Made by a program: the position numbers and the translations under genes. The notes below the pieces were generated by a model. That model searched no databases and was not told the DNA's origin. It saw only the letters and a program-made list of their open reading frames with translations. A stretch of 64,000 nucleotides of DNA, from positions 310,001 to 374,000 of the forward strand of contig NZ_JARXIA010000001.1 of NCBI RefSeq assembly GCF_031127875.1, given 5' to 3'. This document shows positions 16,967 through 24,845 of the stretch, in pieces. How positions within the stretch are numbered: position 1 is the first letter of the stretch; each line of letters starts with the position of its first letter. The stretch comes from Pelagicoccus sp. SDUM812005 (lineage in GTDB: Bacteria; Verrucomicrobiota; Verrucomicrobiia; Opitutales; Opitutaceae).

Positions 16967-17665
16967 ATGAACTACCGGGAAATAAGGGAAGAATGCGTCG
17001 CGGCGAACAAGGAACTGCAATCGCTGGGGCTTATCGATATCACTTTCGGCAACGTTAGCGTGCTTGATCCCAAGGCGGGCGTTTTTGCGATCAAGCCAAG
17101 CGGCGTTCCCTACGATGCCCTGACTCCGGAGCAGATGGTTATCGTCGACTTGGAAGGCAAGATCGTGGAAGGCGACCTGCGTCCCTCTTCCGACGAGCCC
17201 ACGCATCGTCGGCTCTTCATCGAGTTGGGCGACAAGGGAATCACCTCCGTGGTCCACACTCACTCCCGCAATGCGGTAGCTTTTGCTCAAGCCGAGCGCT
17301 GTATCCCTTGTTTGGGTACCACGCATTGCGACTACTTTCGCGGCGCGGTACCGGTAACGCGGGCCATGACCGAGGAAGAGGTCGCAGGGGCTTACGAGTG
17401 GGAAACGGGCAAGGTGATCGTGGAGCTTTTCTCGGAGGTGAATCCCTTGGAAGTCACGGCCGCCTTGGTGCGCAACCATGGCCCTTTCGTCTGGGGGAAG
17501 AGCGGGGCGAAGGCGGTGGAGACGGCCTTCGCCTTGGAAATCGTAGCGGACATGGCGGCGAAGACCTTGGCCTCGAATCCGGACGCGGCCGGGGCTCCGG
17601 ACCATTTGCTGAAGAAGCACTACGACCGCAAGCACGGCCCCGGCGCCTACTACGGGCAAAAGTAG
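16967..17665 (+). CDS. araD: L-ribulose-5-phosphate 4-epimerase
   Basis: A 232-residue class II aldolase-like Zn enzyme giving D-xylulose 5-phosphate for the pentose phosphate pathway. Features: DITFGNVSV and IKPSGVPYD substrate loops, SSDEPTHRRLF, zinc ligands in VVHTHSRNAVAFAQ, and GTTHCDYFRG. I chose the ATG at 16967 over the TTG at 16961 that follows the araA stop directly. Last gene of the ara operon, with the family's usual length. Confidence 0.94.
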   Translation: MNYREIREECVAANKELQSLGLIDITFGNVSVLDPKAGVFAIKPSGVPYDALTPEQMVIVDLEGKIVEGDLRPSSDEPTHRRLFIELGDKGITSVVHTHSRNAVAFAQAERCIPCLGTTHCDYFRGAVPVTRAMTEEEVAGAYEWETGKVIVELFSEVNPLEVTAALVRNHGPFVWGKSGAKAVETAFALEIVADMAAKTLASNPDAAGAPDHLLKKHYDRKHGPGAYYGQK

Positions 17666-17866
17666 TCGCTGGCGCCATCCTCTGCTCCGCGGTTCAGAGG
17701 CGCTCCGTGCGGGGTTCTTTCTTAAGTGTCTGCCTTGAGGCTTTAGCCTATCTTATAGGATTATCAGTTGCTCGAATAGGCTAGGCGACAAGTTGCCGTT
17801 TTAGCTGGGGGAAAGTACCTTTAAGCCTAGGCGGAGTCCGTGGTTTTTCGGCCTTCGTAGAACGTT
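17666..17866. other. Intergenic leader region before PRC-barrel gene, with inverted repeat
   Basis: About 200 bp without a gene. A nested hairpin (CCTCTG/CAGAGG) just after araD lacks an immediate T-run and is only a weak terminator candidate. TAGCCTAT at 17743-17750 is inverted as ATAGGCTA at 17776-17783 around an AT-rich 25-base loop. The region then runs to a strong ribosome-binding site. It looks like a promoter or leader for the PRC-barrel gene, but I recognise no known riboswitch. Confidence 0.3.
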
Positions 17867-17874
17867 AAAGGAGG
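17867..17874 (+). promoter_or_regulatory. Strong Shine-Dalgarno site that decides the start of the PRC-barrel gene
   Basis: AAAGGAGG is one of the few near-perfect Shine-Dalgarno sequences in the window. It sits 3 bp before an in-frame GTG at 17878 (too close) and 12 bp before an ATG at 17887, favouring the ATG. Confidence 0.6.
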
Positions 17875-17886
17875 AGAGTGATTACG

Positions 17887-18723
17887 ATGTTACGGAGCAT
17901 GAAAGATCTGTTTGGGTACCCGGTCATGGCAACCGACGGGAAAGCTGGCAAGGTGAAGGACATCTTGTTTGGCGACCGTCACTGGCGGGTGCGTTATTTG
18001 GACGTGGAAACGCGGGTCGGCTTCCGCTTGAACCTTCGCTACTTGAGCGAGGAAAAGACGGAGGAGGACCAGGTGACTCGCCGCTTGATCGAGGCTAAGG
18101 ACTTAGGTGTGCCGAAGCTGGGATTGGACGGCAGGGAGATCCCGACTCGCTTGAGCGTGGAAGAGGTGAGCAAATGCGAGGGCTTCGGGGCGCACTTGCC
18201 GGCCGAGGAAAAGTACGAGATGGAGTTTCGCCGCTTCTTCCGCCACGCGATCTACGACGAGCGGCCCTTCTTTGGCAGCTTGGGCTACGCGGGCTACATG
18301 CCGCCGGTGACGGCTTACGACCACACCGAGGAGGAAATCCGCAACCATCTCGATCGCATGGGCGAAATAGCGGGCGAGCATTTGCACTCGGCTCGCTCGG
18401 TGATCGGCTACCATGCGGTGGGCAAGAACGAGACGCTGGGCATGGTAGGGGACTTGATTCTCGACATGGAAAACTGGCGGATCGCTTATTTGGTGCTGGA
18501 TACGCGGCACGGAATTCCCTCCCGGAAGTACCTGGTCGACATGGAGTCGGTCACGCGGCTGGATTGGTCGAGCTCGAGCTTGATGACGAAGCTCAAGAGC
18601 GAGGATCTCGTTTCGATGCGTCGCTACTGGGCCTACGATCCGGTTAACAAGGACGAAACGGACCACGAGTACGACTACTGCGGCAAGCCCTGTTTGCGTA
18701 GCTTGATGGAAGACGTTTTCTAG
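17887..18723 (+). CDS. PRC-barrel domain protein (two barrels)
   Basis: A 278-residue cytoplasmic protein with two PRC-barrel units. The first is at the N-terminus (LFGYPVMATDGKAGKVKDIL, then WRVRYLDVET); the second near 165-230 (SVIGYHAVGKNETLGMVGDL, then WRIAYLVLDTRHG). Such barrels occur in photosynthetic reaction-centre H subunits, RimM, and many stress proteins, and bind partners or RNA. Two-barrel proteins of this size are common in salt- or oxidative-stress settings, but nothing here proves that. A strong ribosome-binding site suggests high expression. The function is not recognised. Confidence 0.75.
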   Translation: MLRSMKDLFGYPVMATDGKAGKVKDILFGDRHWRVRYLDVETRVGFRLNLRYLSEEKTEEDQVTRRLIEAKDLGVPKLGLDGREIPTRLSVEEVSKCEGFGAHLPAEEKYEMEFRRFFRHAIYDERPFFGSLGYAGYMPPVTAYDHTEEEIRNHLDRMGEIAGEHLHSARSVIGYHAVGKNETLGMVGDLILDMENWRIAYLVLDTRHGIPSRKYLVDMESVTRLDWSSSSLMTKLKSEDLVSMRRYWAYDPVNKDETDHEYDYCGKPCLRSLMEDVF

Positions 18724-18880
18724 AGATTTCGGTCGCTAGGGCTTGGTTCTCTGAGGCGGAGTCGATTTTGGGAACTGCGTGGATCGAAGGGTTGCGCGGA
18801 GTGGGGCGAGCTGTTTTTGTCCGGCTTTTCATGATCGAGAAGCCAACAAAACCAGCCTGTAAAGGAGCGTCTGCCTAGCG

Positions 18881-19933
18881 ATGGGGCTGCAGCCGACCTT
18901 CAGGCGTAGCGTGCTTTTGTTGCTGGTAGCGGTCACTTTGTGCTTCGGCTGGTGGCCGTTTGCCTTTTCGCCGGACAACGACGTGGCCTATCGTCCGGAG
19001 GCGGGAGCCTGGAGCTTCAACGGGCAGTACGAGGCGGGAAAGGCGTCGGCTCGCGGGGTGGCGTATGCGGAATCGGTATTGGATACGCGGGCGTGGTCGG
19101 GGGTGACCATTCGGATTTTGCTGCGAGGGCGACCGAACGGGAGCGGCTTGGGCGTCTTTCTGGAGTTTTTCGAGGAGGAGGGCGAAGGCTTGCCGGCGCT
19201 CTTGGTCTCCCAGTGGCAGGACCACTTGGCCATGCGCAGCCGTCGCGACAAGGCGCAGGTGAAGCGGGGCTATTCCGAAATCGGGTATCGGGAGCTGTTT
19301 TCCGGCACGGATTTCGTGGAGCTGGTGCTCAGTTCGGAGGGGCAGAAGACCCATGTCTACGTGGACGGACAGATCGTGGAGTCGCGCAGCAACTTTTCCC
19401 TGCTAGGTCCCGACAACAAGTTCGTGGGCCGCTTGGCGATCGGGAACAACGCGGACGGGACGCGTCCGTTTACGGGCGAGATTCGGAGCGTGGCCCTTTA
19501 CGACGCCTTTTACCGAGCCAAGTCCAGCGCCTTCGCTCGGGCCAAGCCGGTGATGGTCTTCGACCTGAGCGGCGCCACGGTTCCGGAGGGGCTGCTGTTG
19601 CCCGAGCGCTTCGAGCCCGCCAAGCGCAAGGTGCTCAACGCGGTGAACGCGGTGAATTTGGACAAGCCCAGCTATCGCAGCGATATCATCGTCAATTCGC
19701 TGGGCTTCATTCCGGTCGGGATCTGCTTTGCCGCGGCGGCGCGGCGCCGGCTGAAGTCCTTCGTTGGGGTCTTGGTGGCGGTGGGCGCTGCCTCGTTTTG
19801 CCTGAGTCTGAGCATCGAGTGGATGCAGGGGTTCATGGTGCATCGGGATTCGAGCCAGCTGGACGTGTTGCTCAATACCTTGAGCGGCTGCGTGGCGGTG
19901 ATGGTACCGAAACGGTGGATACTGTTTCTTTGA
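18881..19933 (+). CDS. VanZ-like membrane protein with LamG-type (concanavalin-like) domain
   Basis: A 350-residue protein. Hydrophobic segment at about 10-28; a large extracytoplasmic beta-sandwich at about 45-215 resembling a LamG/concanavalin domain (VELVLSSEGQKTHVYVDG, then FTGEIRSVALYD); then a VanZ-like end with two to three membrane segments: DIIVNSLGFIPVG and SLSIEWMQGFMVHRDSSQLD followed by VLLNTLSG. VanZ proteins have a poorly defined role, known from teicoplanin resistance. Insertion of a carbohydrate-binding-like domain between the membrane parts suggests polysaccharide or cell-wall contact. Shine-Dalgarno AAAGGAG is 13 bp upstream. Confidence 0.72.
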   Translation: MGLQPTFRRSVLLLLVAVTLCFGWWPFAFSPDNDVAYRPEAGAWSFNGQYEAGKASARGVAYAESVLDTRAWSGVTIRILLRGRPNGSGLGVFLEFFEEEGEGLPALLVSQWQDHLAMRSRRDKAQVKRGYSEIGYRELFSGTDFVELVLSSEGQKTHVYVDGQIVESRSNFSLLGPDNKFVGRLAIGNNADGTRPFTGEIRSVALYDAFYRAKSSAFARAKPVMVFDLSGATVPEGLLLPERFEPAKRKVLNAVNAVNLDKPSYRSDIIVNSLGFIPVGICFAAAARRRLKSFVGVLVAVGAASFCLSLSIEWMQGFMVHRDSSQLDVLLNTLSGCVAVMVPKRWILFL

Positions 19934-20032
19934 GCAGCGATTTGGCCTTGCGAACGGGCGTTCGCTGCTCCCGCGGTGGGGCGGGGGAATTAATCTCTTT
20001 TCTCGGCTCGTCCGGCTCTCTAGTTTGAGGGG

Positions 20033-21523
20033 GTGAAGTATATACTTTCCTTGGATCAGGGTACGACGAGTTCGCGGGCTGTGTTGCTTGACGAAAAGGG
20101 GCAAATCGTAGCGACGGGGCAGGAAGAGTTTCCCCAGCTCTTTCCCAAGCCGGGCTGGGTGGAGCACGATCCGGAGGCGATTTGGTCTTCGCAGTGGAAT
20201 TCCATCGAAAAGGCCTTGGAAGCTGCCGACTGCGGTTGGGACGCAGTTGCGGCGATCGGCATCACCAATCAACGAGAAACGGTGGTGGCCTGGGATGCGG
20301 ATTCCGGCGAAGCGCTGGGCACGGCCATCGTTTGGCAGGATCGGCGCACGGCGGACTTTTGCGCGACGCTGAGGGACGCAGGTAAGGAATCTTGGATACA
20401 GGAGCGGACGGGCTTGCTGCTGGATCCCTATTTTTCGGCGGGAAAGATGAAGTGGATACGCGAGAATCGGCCGGAAGCGGCTGCTCTGGCGGAAGAGGGC
20501 AGGCTGCGCTTCGGCACCATCGATACCTGGCTGGTCTGGAAATTGAGCGGCGGGAGCTGCTATGTGACGGATGTGTCGAACGCGTCCCGCACCCAATTGA
20601 TGGATTTGCGAAGCTGTTCCTGGGACGCGGAGCTGCGCGAGCTTTTTGGCGTGCCCGAGTCGGCTCTCCCGCGAATCGTGGACTCCAGCGGCGAGTTGGC
20701 GATGACCGCGGCGGAGGTGACGGGGGGGCGCGAAATCCGGATCGGAGGGATCGCGGGGGACCAGCAAGCTGCTTTGTTCGGGCAGCTCTGTTTTCAGCCG
20801 GGAATGGTCAAGAGCACGTACGGGACGGGCTGTTTCGTTTTGATGAACGTGGGCCGAGGCCCAGCTGTTTCGCGCAATCGCTTGCTGAGCACAGTGGCTT
20901 GGCGGATCGCCGGCCAGGTCGAGTACGCCTTGGAAGGCAGCGTTTTCGTAGGGGGATCTGCGGTGCAGTGGTTGCGGGACCAGCTGGGAGTGATCAAGTC
21001 CGCCAGCGAGGTCGAGGCCTTGGCGAGCCAAGTGGAGGATGCGGATGGCGTGGTGGTGGTGCCAGCCTTTACGGGTCTCGGGGCGCCGTACTGGGATCCG
21101 CATGCCCGTGGGGCCATCATGGGGCTGACTCGAGGAAGCTCGGCCGCTCACATTGCTCGGGCGATCTTGGATGGGATTGCGAACCAGGTGGGAGATGTGG
21201 TGGAAGCCATGGAGAGCGACTCCGGGAGGGAGCTTAAGGAGTTGCGGGCGGACGGAGGGGCGTCGGCGAATGCTTTGCTGATGCAGATCCAGGCTGACGT
21301 GGCTGGCGCGGAGGTCAGTTGTCCGAAGATCCTGGAAACGACGGCTCTGGGGGCGGGTTTCTTGGCGGGTTTGGCGGTTGGCTTTTGGAAGTCGCGGGAG
21401 GAGTTGGTCGCCTTGGTGGAGGCGGATCGGAGTTACCAGCCTGCCTTGGGTGACGAGGAGCGGCGCCAGCGCTTGGCGAAATGGCGCAAGGCGGTGCGGC
21501 GAAGCCTGGCGTGGGAGGAGTAG
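20033..21523 (+). CDS. glpK: Glycerol kinase
   Basis: A 496-residue FGGY kinase, glycerol + ATP to sn-glycerol 3-phosphate. GlpK motifs: LSLDQGTTSSRAVL, AIGITNQRETVVAWD, TGLLLDPYFSAGKM, STYGTGCFVLMN and VPAFTGLGAPYWDP. A GTG start at 20033 is preceded by GAGGGG. No glpF or glpD is near. Downstream on the same strand are pgsA and pgpA, which consume glycerol 3-phosphate to make phosphatidylglycerol, so a lipid role is plausible beside catabolism. Confidence 0.95.
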   Translation: MKYILSLDQGTTSSRAVLLDEKGQIVATGQEEFPQLFPKPGWVEHDPEAIWSSQWNSIEKALEAADCGWDAVAAIGITNQRETVVAWDADSGEALGTAIVWQDRRTADFCATLRDAGKESWIQERTGLLLDPYFSAGKMKWIRENRPEAAALAEEGRLRFGTIDTWLVWKLSGGSCYVTDVSNASRTQLMDLRSCSWDAELRELFGVPESALPRIVDSSGELAMTAAEVTGGREIRIGGIAGDQQAALFGQLCFQPGMVKSTYGTGCFVLMNVGRGPAVSRNRLLSTVAWRIAGQVEYALEGSVFVGGSAVQWLRDQLGVIKSASEVEALASQVEDADGVVVVPAFTGLGAPYWDPHARGAIMGLTRGSSAAHIARAILDGIANQVGDVVEAMESDSGRELKELRADGGASANALLMQIQADVAGAEVSCPKILETTALGAGFLAGLAVGFWKSREELVALVEADRSYQPALGDEERRQRLAKWRKAVRRSLAWEE

Positions 21524-21656
21524 GGCGGGTCTGCGAAGCGGGGGCGAAGCCGCTCGCGGGCTGGCGGGGGACTGCAGGGCCGACGGTGGCTTGGGATTCG
21601 ATTTTGCGGTGGAAGCGAGCTTTACTTTGGCGGGCAGAGCTTCTTGAGTGCGGCAA

Positions 21657-22250
21657 ATGAACTTGCCCAACCTCCTAACCTTGTCCCGGATCCCGATGAT
21701 GTTCGTCATCGTGTGGCTCATGCGGGAGTCGTTTACGGGAGCGGCTACGGCGGCGTTCGTGCTTTTCGTGGTCGCTGGGATTACGGATTGGGCGGACGGC
21801 TATGCGGCGCGGAAGCTGAATCAGGTGTCGAACTTCGGGATCCTGATGGATGCCTTGACCGACAAGATCCTAGTCTTGGGCATCATGGTCGCCTTGGTGG
21901 ACAAGGGGCCGGATGCGGGCGGTATCCGGATGTTTCTCTTCCTGTTGATCTTGTGCCGCGAGTTTATGATTACCGGCTTGCGTTTGGTGGCGGCGACGAA
22001 GGGCGTCGTCATGGCGGCGGAGAGCGCGGGCAAGCAGAAGACGGTGACGCAGATCATCGCGTTGGGCGGGTTTCTGCTCGCGGTGGTATTCGAGGTCGAC
22101 TGCGTTCGCTGGGGCGTAGCCTACGCGTCGGACATCGCCTTCTGGGTCGAGTGGGTCGGCCGTGCCTTCTTCTGGATTTGCACGGTGATGACTTTGTATT
22201 CAGGCGCCAAATACTTCAAGAAGTACGGAGAACTGGTTTTTAAGGACTAG
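21657..22250 (+). CDS. pgsA: CDP-diacylglycerol--glycerol-3-phosphate 3-phosphatidyltransferase
   Basis: A 197-residue integral membrane enzyme joining CDP-diacylglycerol and glycerol 3-phosphate into phosphatidylglycerophosphate. The CDP-alcohol phosphotransferase motif is complete (DWADGYAARKL, then NFGILMDALTD), with the Asp residues that bind metal. It opens MNLPNLLTLSRIPMM, typical of PgsA. I chose the ATG at 21657 over the GTG at 21648. It is followed 19 bp later by pgpA, the next step of the pathway. Confidence 0.93.
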   Translation: MNLPNLLTLSRIPMMFVIVWLMRESFTGAATAAFVLFVVAGITDWADGYAARKLNQVSNFGILMDALTDKILVLGIMVALVDKGPDAGGIRMFLFLLILCREFMITGLRLVAATKGVVMAAESAGKQKTVTQIIALGGFLLAVVFEVDCVRWGVAYASDIAFWVEWVGRAFFWICTVMTLYSGAKYFKKYGELVFKD

Positions 22251-22269
22251 CGAAACGCATTATTTTTCG

Positions 22270-22773
22270 ATGATTAAGAATCCAAGATGGGCCCGGTTTT
22301 GGCCGGAGCAAGTAGTTGTTAAGTTGGCCACCATCGGCAGCCTCGGTCAGTTCAAGGCCCCGGGCACTTGGGGTTCGGTCATGGGCGTGGTGTTCTACGT
22401 GGTTTTCGTGGCCCACCTGAGCGATTTTGCGGCGGCCTTGTTCTTGGCGGCGGCGTCCTATTTCGCGATCGGCGTCTGCGGCGAGGCGGAGAAGCGCCTG
22501 AAGAAGGTGGATCCGGGCGAAATCATCCTCGACGAGTTCGTGGCGATGCCGATCTGCTTCCTTGGCCTGTCCGGGATCAACCACCATCCGCAGTACTTTC
22601 TGATCCTGCTGGCGGGCTTTTTGCTGTTTCGCTTTTTCGACATCCTGAAGCCCTTGGGCATCAAGAAGCTGCAGCGCTACCACGGAGGTTTTGGCGTGGT
22701 GGCCGACGACGTGGCGGCGGCTTTGATCGTTGCCGTGATCCTGAACGTGGGCGTGCGCGTTCTCTGGGGTTAG
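22270..22773 (+). CDS. pgpA: Phosphatidylglycerophosphatase A
   Basis: A 167-residue membrane phosphatase converting phosphatidylglycerophosphate to phosphatidylglycerol. PgpA features: ATIGSLGQFKAPGTWGS, the acidic VDPGEIILDEFVAMPI and FRFFDILKPLGIKKLQ, and HGGFGVVADDVAAAL. About four membrane segments. It probably forms an operon with pgsA and converges on lgt, whose product uses phosphatidylglycerol. Confidence 0.93.
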   Translation: MIKNPRWARFWPEQVVVKLATIGSLGQFKAPGTWGSVMGVVFYVVFVAHLSDFAAALFLAAASYFAIGVCGEAEKRLKKVDPGEIILDEFVAMPICFLGLSGINHHPQYFLILLAGFLLFRFFDILKPLGIKKLQRYHGGFGVVADDVAAALIVAVILNVGVRVLWG

Positions 22774-22806
22774 TCGAGGCTGCCTCTAGCCGTCCTTTCG
22801 AGCTGC

Positions 22807-23625
22807 TCAGCGTTCTGTTGCCGAGGCCTTTTTGCGGCGGGCGTAGACGATGAGGGCGATGCCGGCGAGGGCCATGGCGATGGACAAGATGGCTCCGCGG
22901 TTCAGGCCCATGACGGGCAGGATGCCGGCGTCGTGCTCGCGGAATTGTTCGCCGATCACTCGCACGATGGAGTAGCCGAGCAGGAATTCGCCGCCCAGCT
23001 GTCCAGGGTGGTTCTTGAGCACGGGCGAGGTCCAGATGCGGACTTGGGTGTAGACCAGCATGAGCAGGCCTTCGAGTCCCGCTTCGTAGAGTTGGGAGGG
23101 ATGGCGCGGAAAGGGGCCGGCTCCGGGAAAGATGACTCCCCAGCTGCCGTCGGTGGGCTTGCCCCAGAGTTCGCCGTTTTGGAAGTTGGCGAGGCGACCG
23201 AACAGGAGGCCTGGAGGGGCGAGGGTGGCTAGGATGTCGCCGAGCTTGAGGAAGGGAACCTTCAGTCGCTTGGACATGAGCCATCCGGCAAGGATGACCC
23301 CGATGAAGCCGCCATGGCTGGCCATGCCGCCGTCGGTGAACTTGAAGAAGGCGAGCGGGTCTTCGAGCAAGGTTTGCGGCGAGTAGAAGAGGAAGTAGCC
23401 CAACCGTCCGCCCACGATGACGCCGGCGATGATGGCGAGGAAGAGGTCGCTCTGTTGGTTGGTATCGAGCGGGGAGAGGCCTTTCTTGTAGTAGATGTGC
23501 AGCAGCCAGGCTCCGACCATGAAGCCGAGCACGTAGGCTAGCCCGTACCAACGGATCGCGAGCGACTCGGTGAATTGGAAGATGATGGGATCGAGATCGT
23601 GGGTCCAGGGAGGCGAGAATGGCAT
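22807..23625 (-). CDS. lgt: Prolipoprotein diacylglyceryl transferase
   Basis: A 272-residue inner-membrane enzyme that moves diacylglycerol from phosphatidylglycerol to the lipobox Cys of prolipoproteins. The Lgt signature GRLANFQNGELWG is intact, as are the N-terminal RWYGLAYVLGF, SHGGFIGVILA and the C-terminal GEFLLGYSIVRVIGEQFREHD. Several lipoproteins in this window would be substrates. It lies 12 bp after a methyltransferase gene, itself 11 bp after a CNNM-like gene, in an apparent three-gene operon. Confidence 0.94.
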   Translation of the reverse strand: MPFSPPWTHDLDPIIFQFTESLAIRWYGLAYVLGFMVGAWLLHIYYKKGLSPLDTNQQSDLFLAIIAGVIVGGRLGYFLFYSPQTLLEDPLAFFKFTDGGMASHGGFIGVILAGWLMSKRLKVPFLKLGDILATLAPPGLLFGRLANFQNGELWGKPTDGSWGVIFPGAGPFPRHPSQLYEAGLEGLLMLVYTQVRIWTSPVLKNHPGQLGGEFLLGYSIVRVIGEQFREHDAGILPVMGLNRGAILSIAMALAGIALIVYARRKKASATER

Positions 23626-23637
23626 AGGGAAAAGGGA

Positions 23638-24834
23638 TTAGGCAGGGTATTCCTCTTGATGAATTTCGCGGATGTCGACGTCCCAATTTAGGTTGGTATC
23701 CGAAATCTTCTCTACGAGGACTGAACTGCTAAGGTAGCCGAGCGCTGCTTCGAATTGCTTGCTTCCTGAGCTTTGGATAAGCGGATGGATCGTCGCTGCC
23801 TCTCCGCAGGCGGCTTCGATGATTTTAAATCCGGATGCCTTGTTGAAGATAGCTCTCCAGCTGTCGGTTGAGAAACGCCAGAAATCGTAGGGCGACTCGT
23901 GCACAGGCCAGGTCTGGTGCGTGTGGAACAAGCAACGTCCGCCCAATTTCAATACTTTGTTGATTTCGATAGCGGCTTTCCAGGGCATCGCGACATGCTC
24001 GAAAACCGAAAACCCTGCGATCGCGTCCAATGACTTTAGCGGGAAGTAGCTTGATAGGGAGTGGATATCCCCCACGACATCGACGTTTGGGCCGTCCAAG
24101 ATATCGAAGCCGATATAGTCGTTCCGTTCCCCAAACTGATGCTTGCGGGTGATGCCCGATCTTGCGCGAGAACCGATCTCCACAACTTTTAGAGGGGATT
24201 GCGCCTGGCAAAGGCTCTCGAAGAACTCCGCGCAAATTTGATGGGACCGGTCGAGCGAACGGGCTAGATTGCCGATACTGCTGAGCAAATGGGATCCGGT
24301 AGCGGTCTGCACGAGCAATCCGAGTTCTGTACTGTCCCAGTCTTCGGCGACGAGGGTTTCAATTGTTAAGGTGCGCTTGCCTTGTTCGCTGGACTCAGTG
24401 AAGGGAAGCGGAGCAGAGCGTTTATTCGGGTCGTCGGACTTCGGGAGAAAATGGACGCTTTCAATCGGCGAAGGGTCGAGCAGGAGGAATTTTCCGCTGT
24501 AGGTTTTATTGTGGATACGATGCTCGAGAGCTGTCAGAGCGGGGGCTTCTGCTGTAAGATCGATAGCGATCCGCGAGGTGGATGAGTCGTCGAAAGTTAT
24601 TTCGATAACGCAGGTTTGCGATCGGGTAGGAATCTCGAAATCGAAGCGCGCGTCGCGCCCTGCTTCGCCGAAGTGCTGGATCAAATCCTCGCTCTTCCGC
24701 CCATAGCCTTCGATTGCGAATCGGTTTTCCCCGATGATTGCATGGGTGGATACAACTCGCGAATTCGATTTGAAGCACCAACCGAGTACCCGTAGGTAGC
24801 TACCATCGTGGGTCGCTTTATCTACAACATGCAT
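23638..24834 (-). CDS. SAM-dependent methyltransferase with N-terminal beta-sandwich
   Basis: A 398-residue protein. The N-terminal part (about 8-95: YLRVLGWCFKSNSR, IEGYGRKSEDL, FDFEIP) resembles the beta-sandwich modules found ahead of bacterial glycosyltransferases. The C-terminal part (about 210-345) is a class I methyltransferase: KVVEIGSRARSG, YIGFDILDGPNVDVVGDIH, and the Methyltransf_11-like AIAGFSVFEHVAMPWK and KLGGRCLFHTHQTWP. A cell-surface glycan substrate is an inference. Composition is less GC-rich than lgt and the CNNM gene beside it, which may point to later acquisition. Confidence 0.7.
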   Translation of the reverse strand: MHVVDKATHDGSYLRVLGWCFKSNSRVVSTHAIIGENRFAIEGYGRKSEDLIQHFGEAGRDARFDFEIPTRSQTCVIEITFDDSSTSRIAIDLTAEAPALTALEHRIHNKTYSGKFLLLDPSPIESVHFLPKSDDPNKRSAPLPFTESSEQGKRTLTIETLVAEDWDSTELGLLVQTATGSHLLSSIGNLARSLDRSHQICAEFFESLCQAQSPLKVVEIGSRARSGITRKHQFGERNDYIGFDILDGPNVDVVGDIHSLSSYFPLKSLDAIAGFSVFEHVAMPWKAAIEINKVLKLGGRCLFHTHQTWPVHESPYDFWRFSTDSWRAIFNKASGFKIIEAACGEAATIHPLIQSSGSKQFEAALGYLSSSVLVEKISDTNLNWDVDIREIHQEEYPA

Positions 24835-24845
24835 GAAGAAACTGC

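Noticed and set aside
19932-19972. GAGCAGCGA/TCGCTGCTC hairpin after the VanZ-like gene as terminator
   Set aside because: The arms are good but there is no T-run on either strand, and an alternative GCGAAC/GTTCGC pairing competes.
19403-21721. 772-codon open frame on the - strand
   Set aside because: Runs antisense through the VanZ-like and glpK genes; Arg/Pro-rich, with no recognisable domain.
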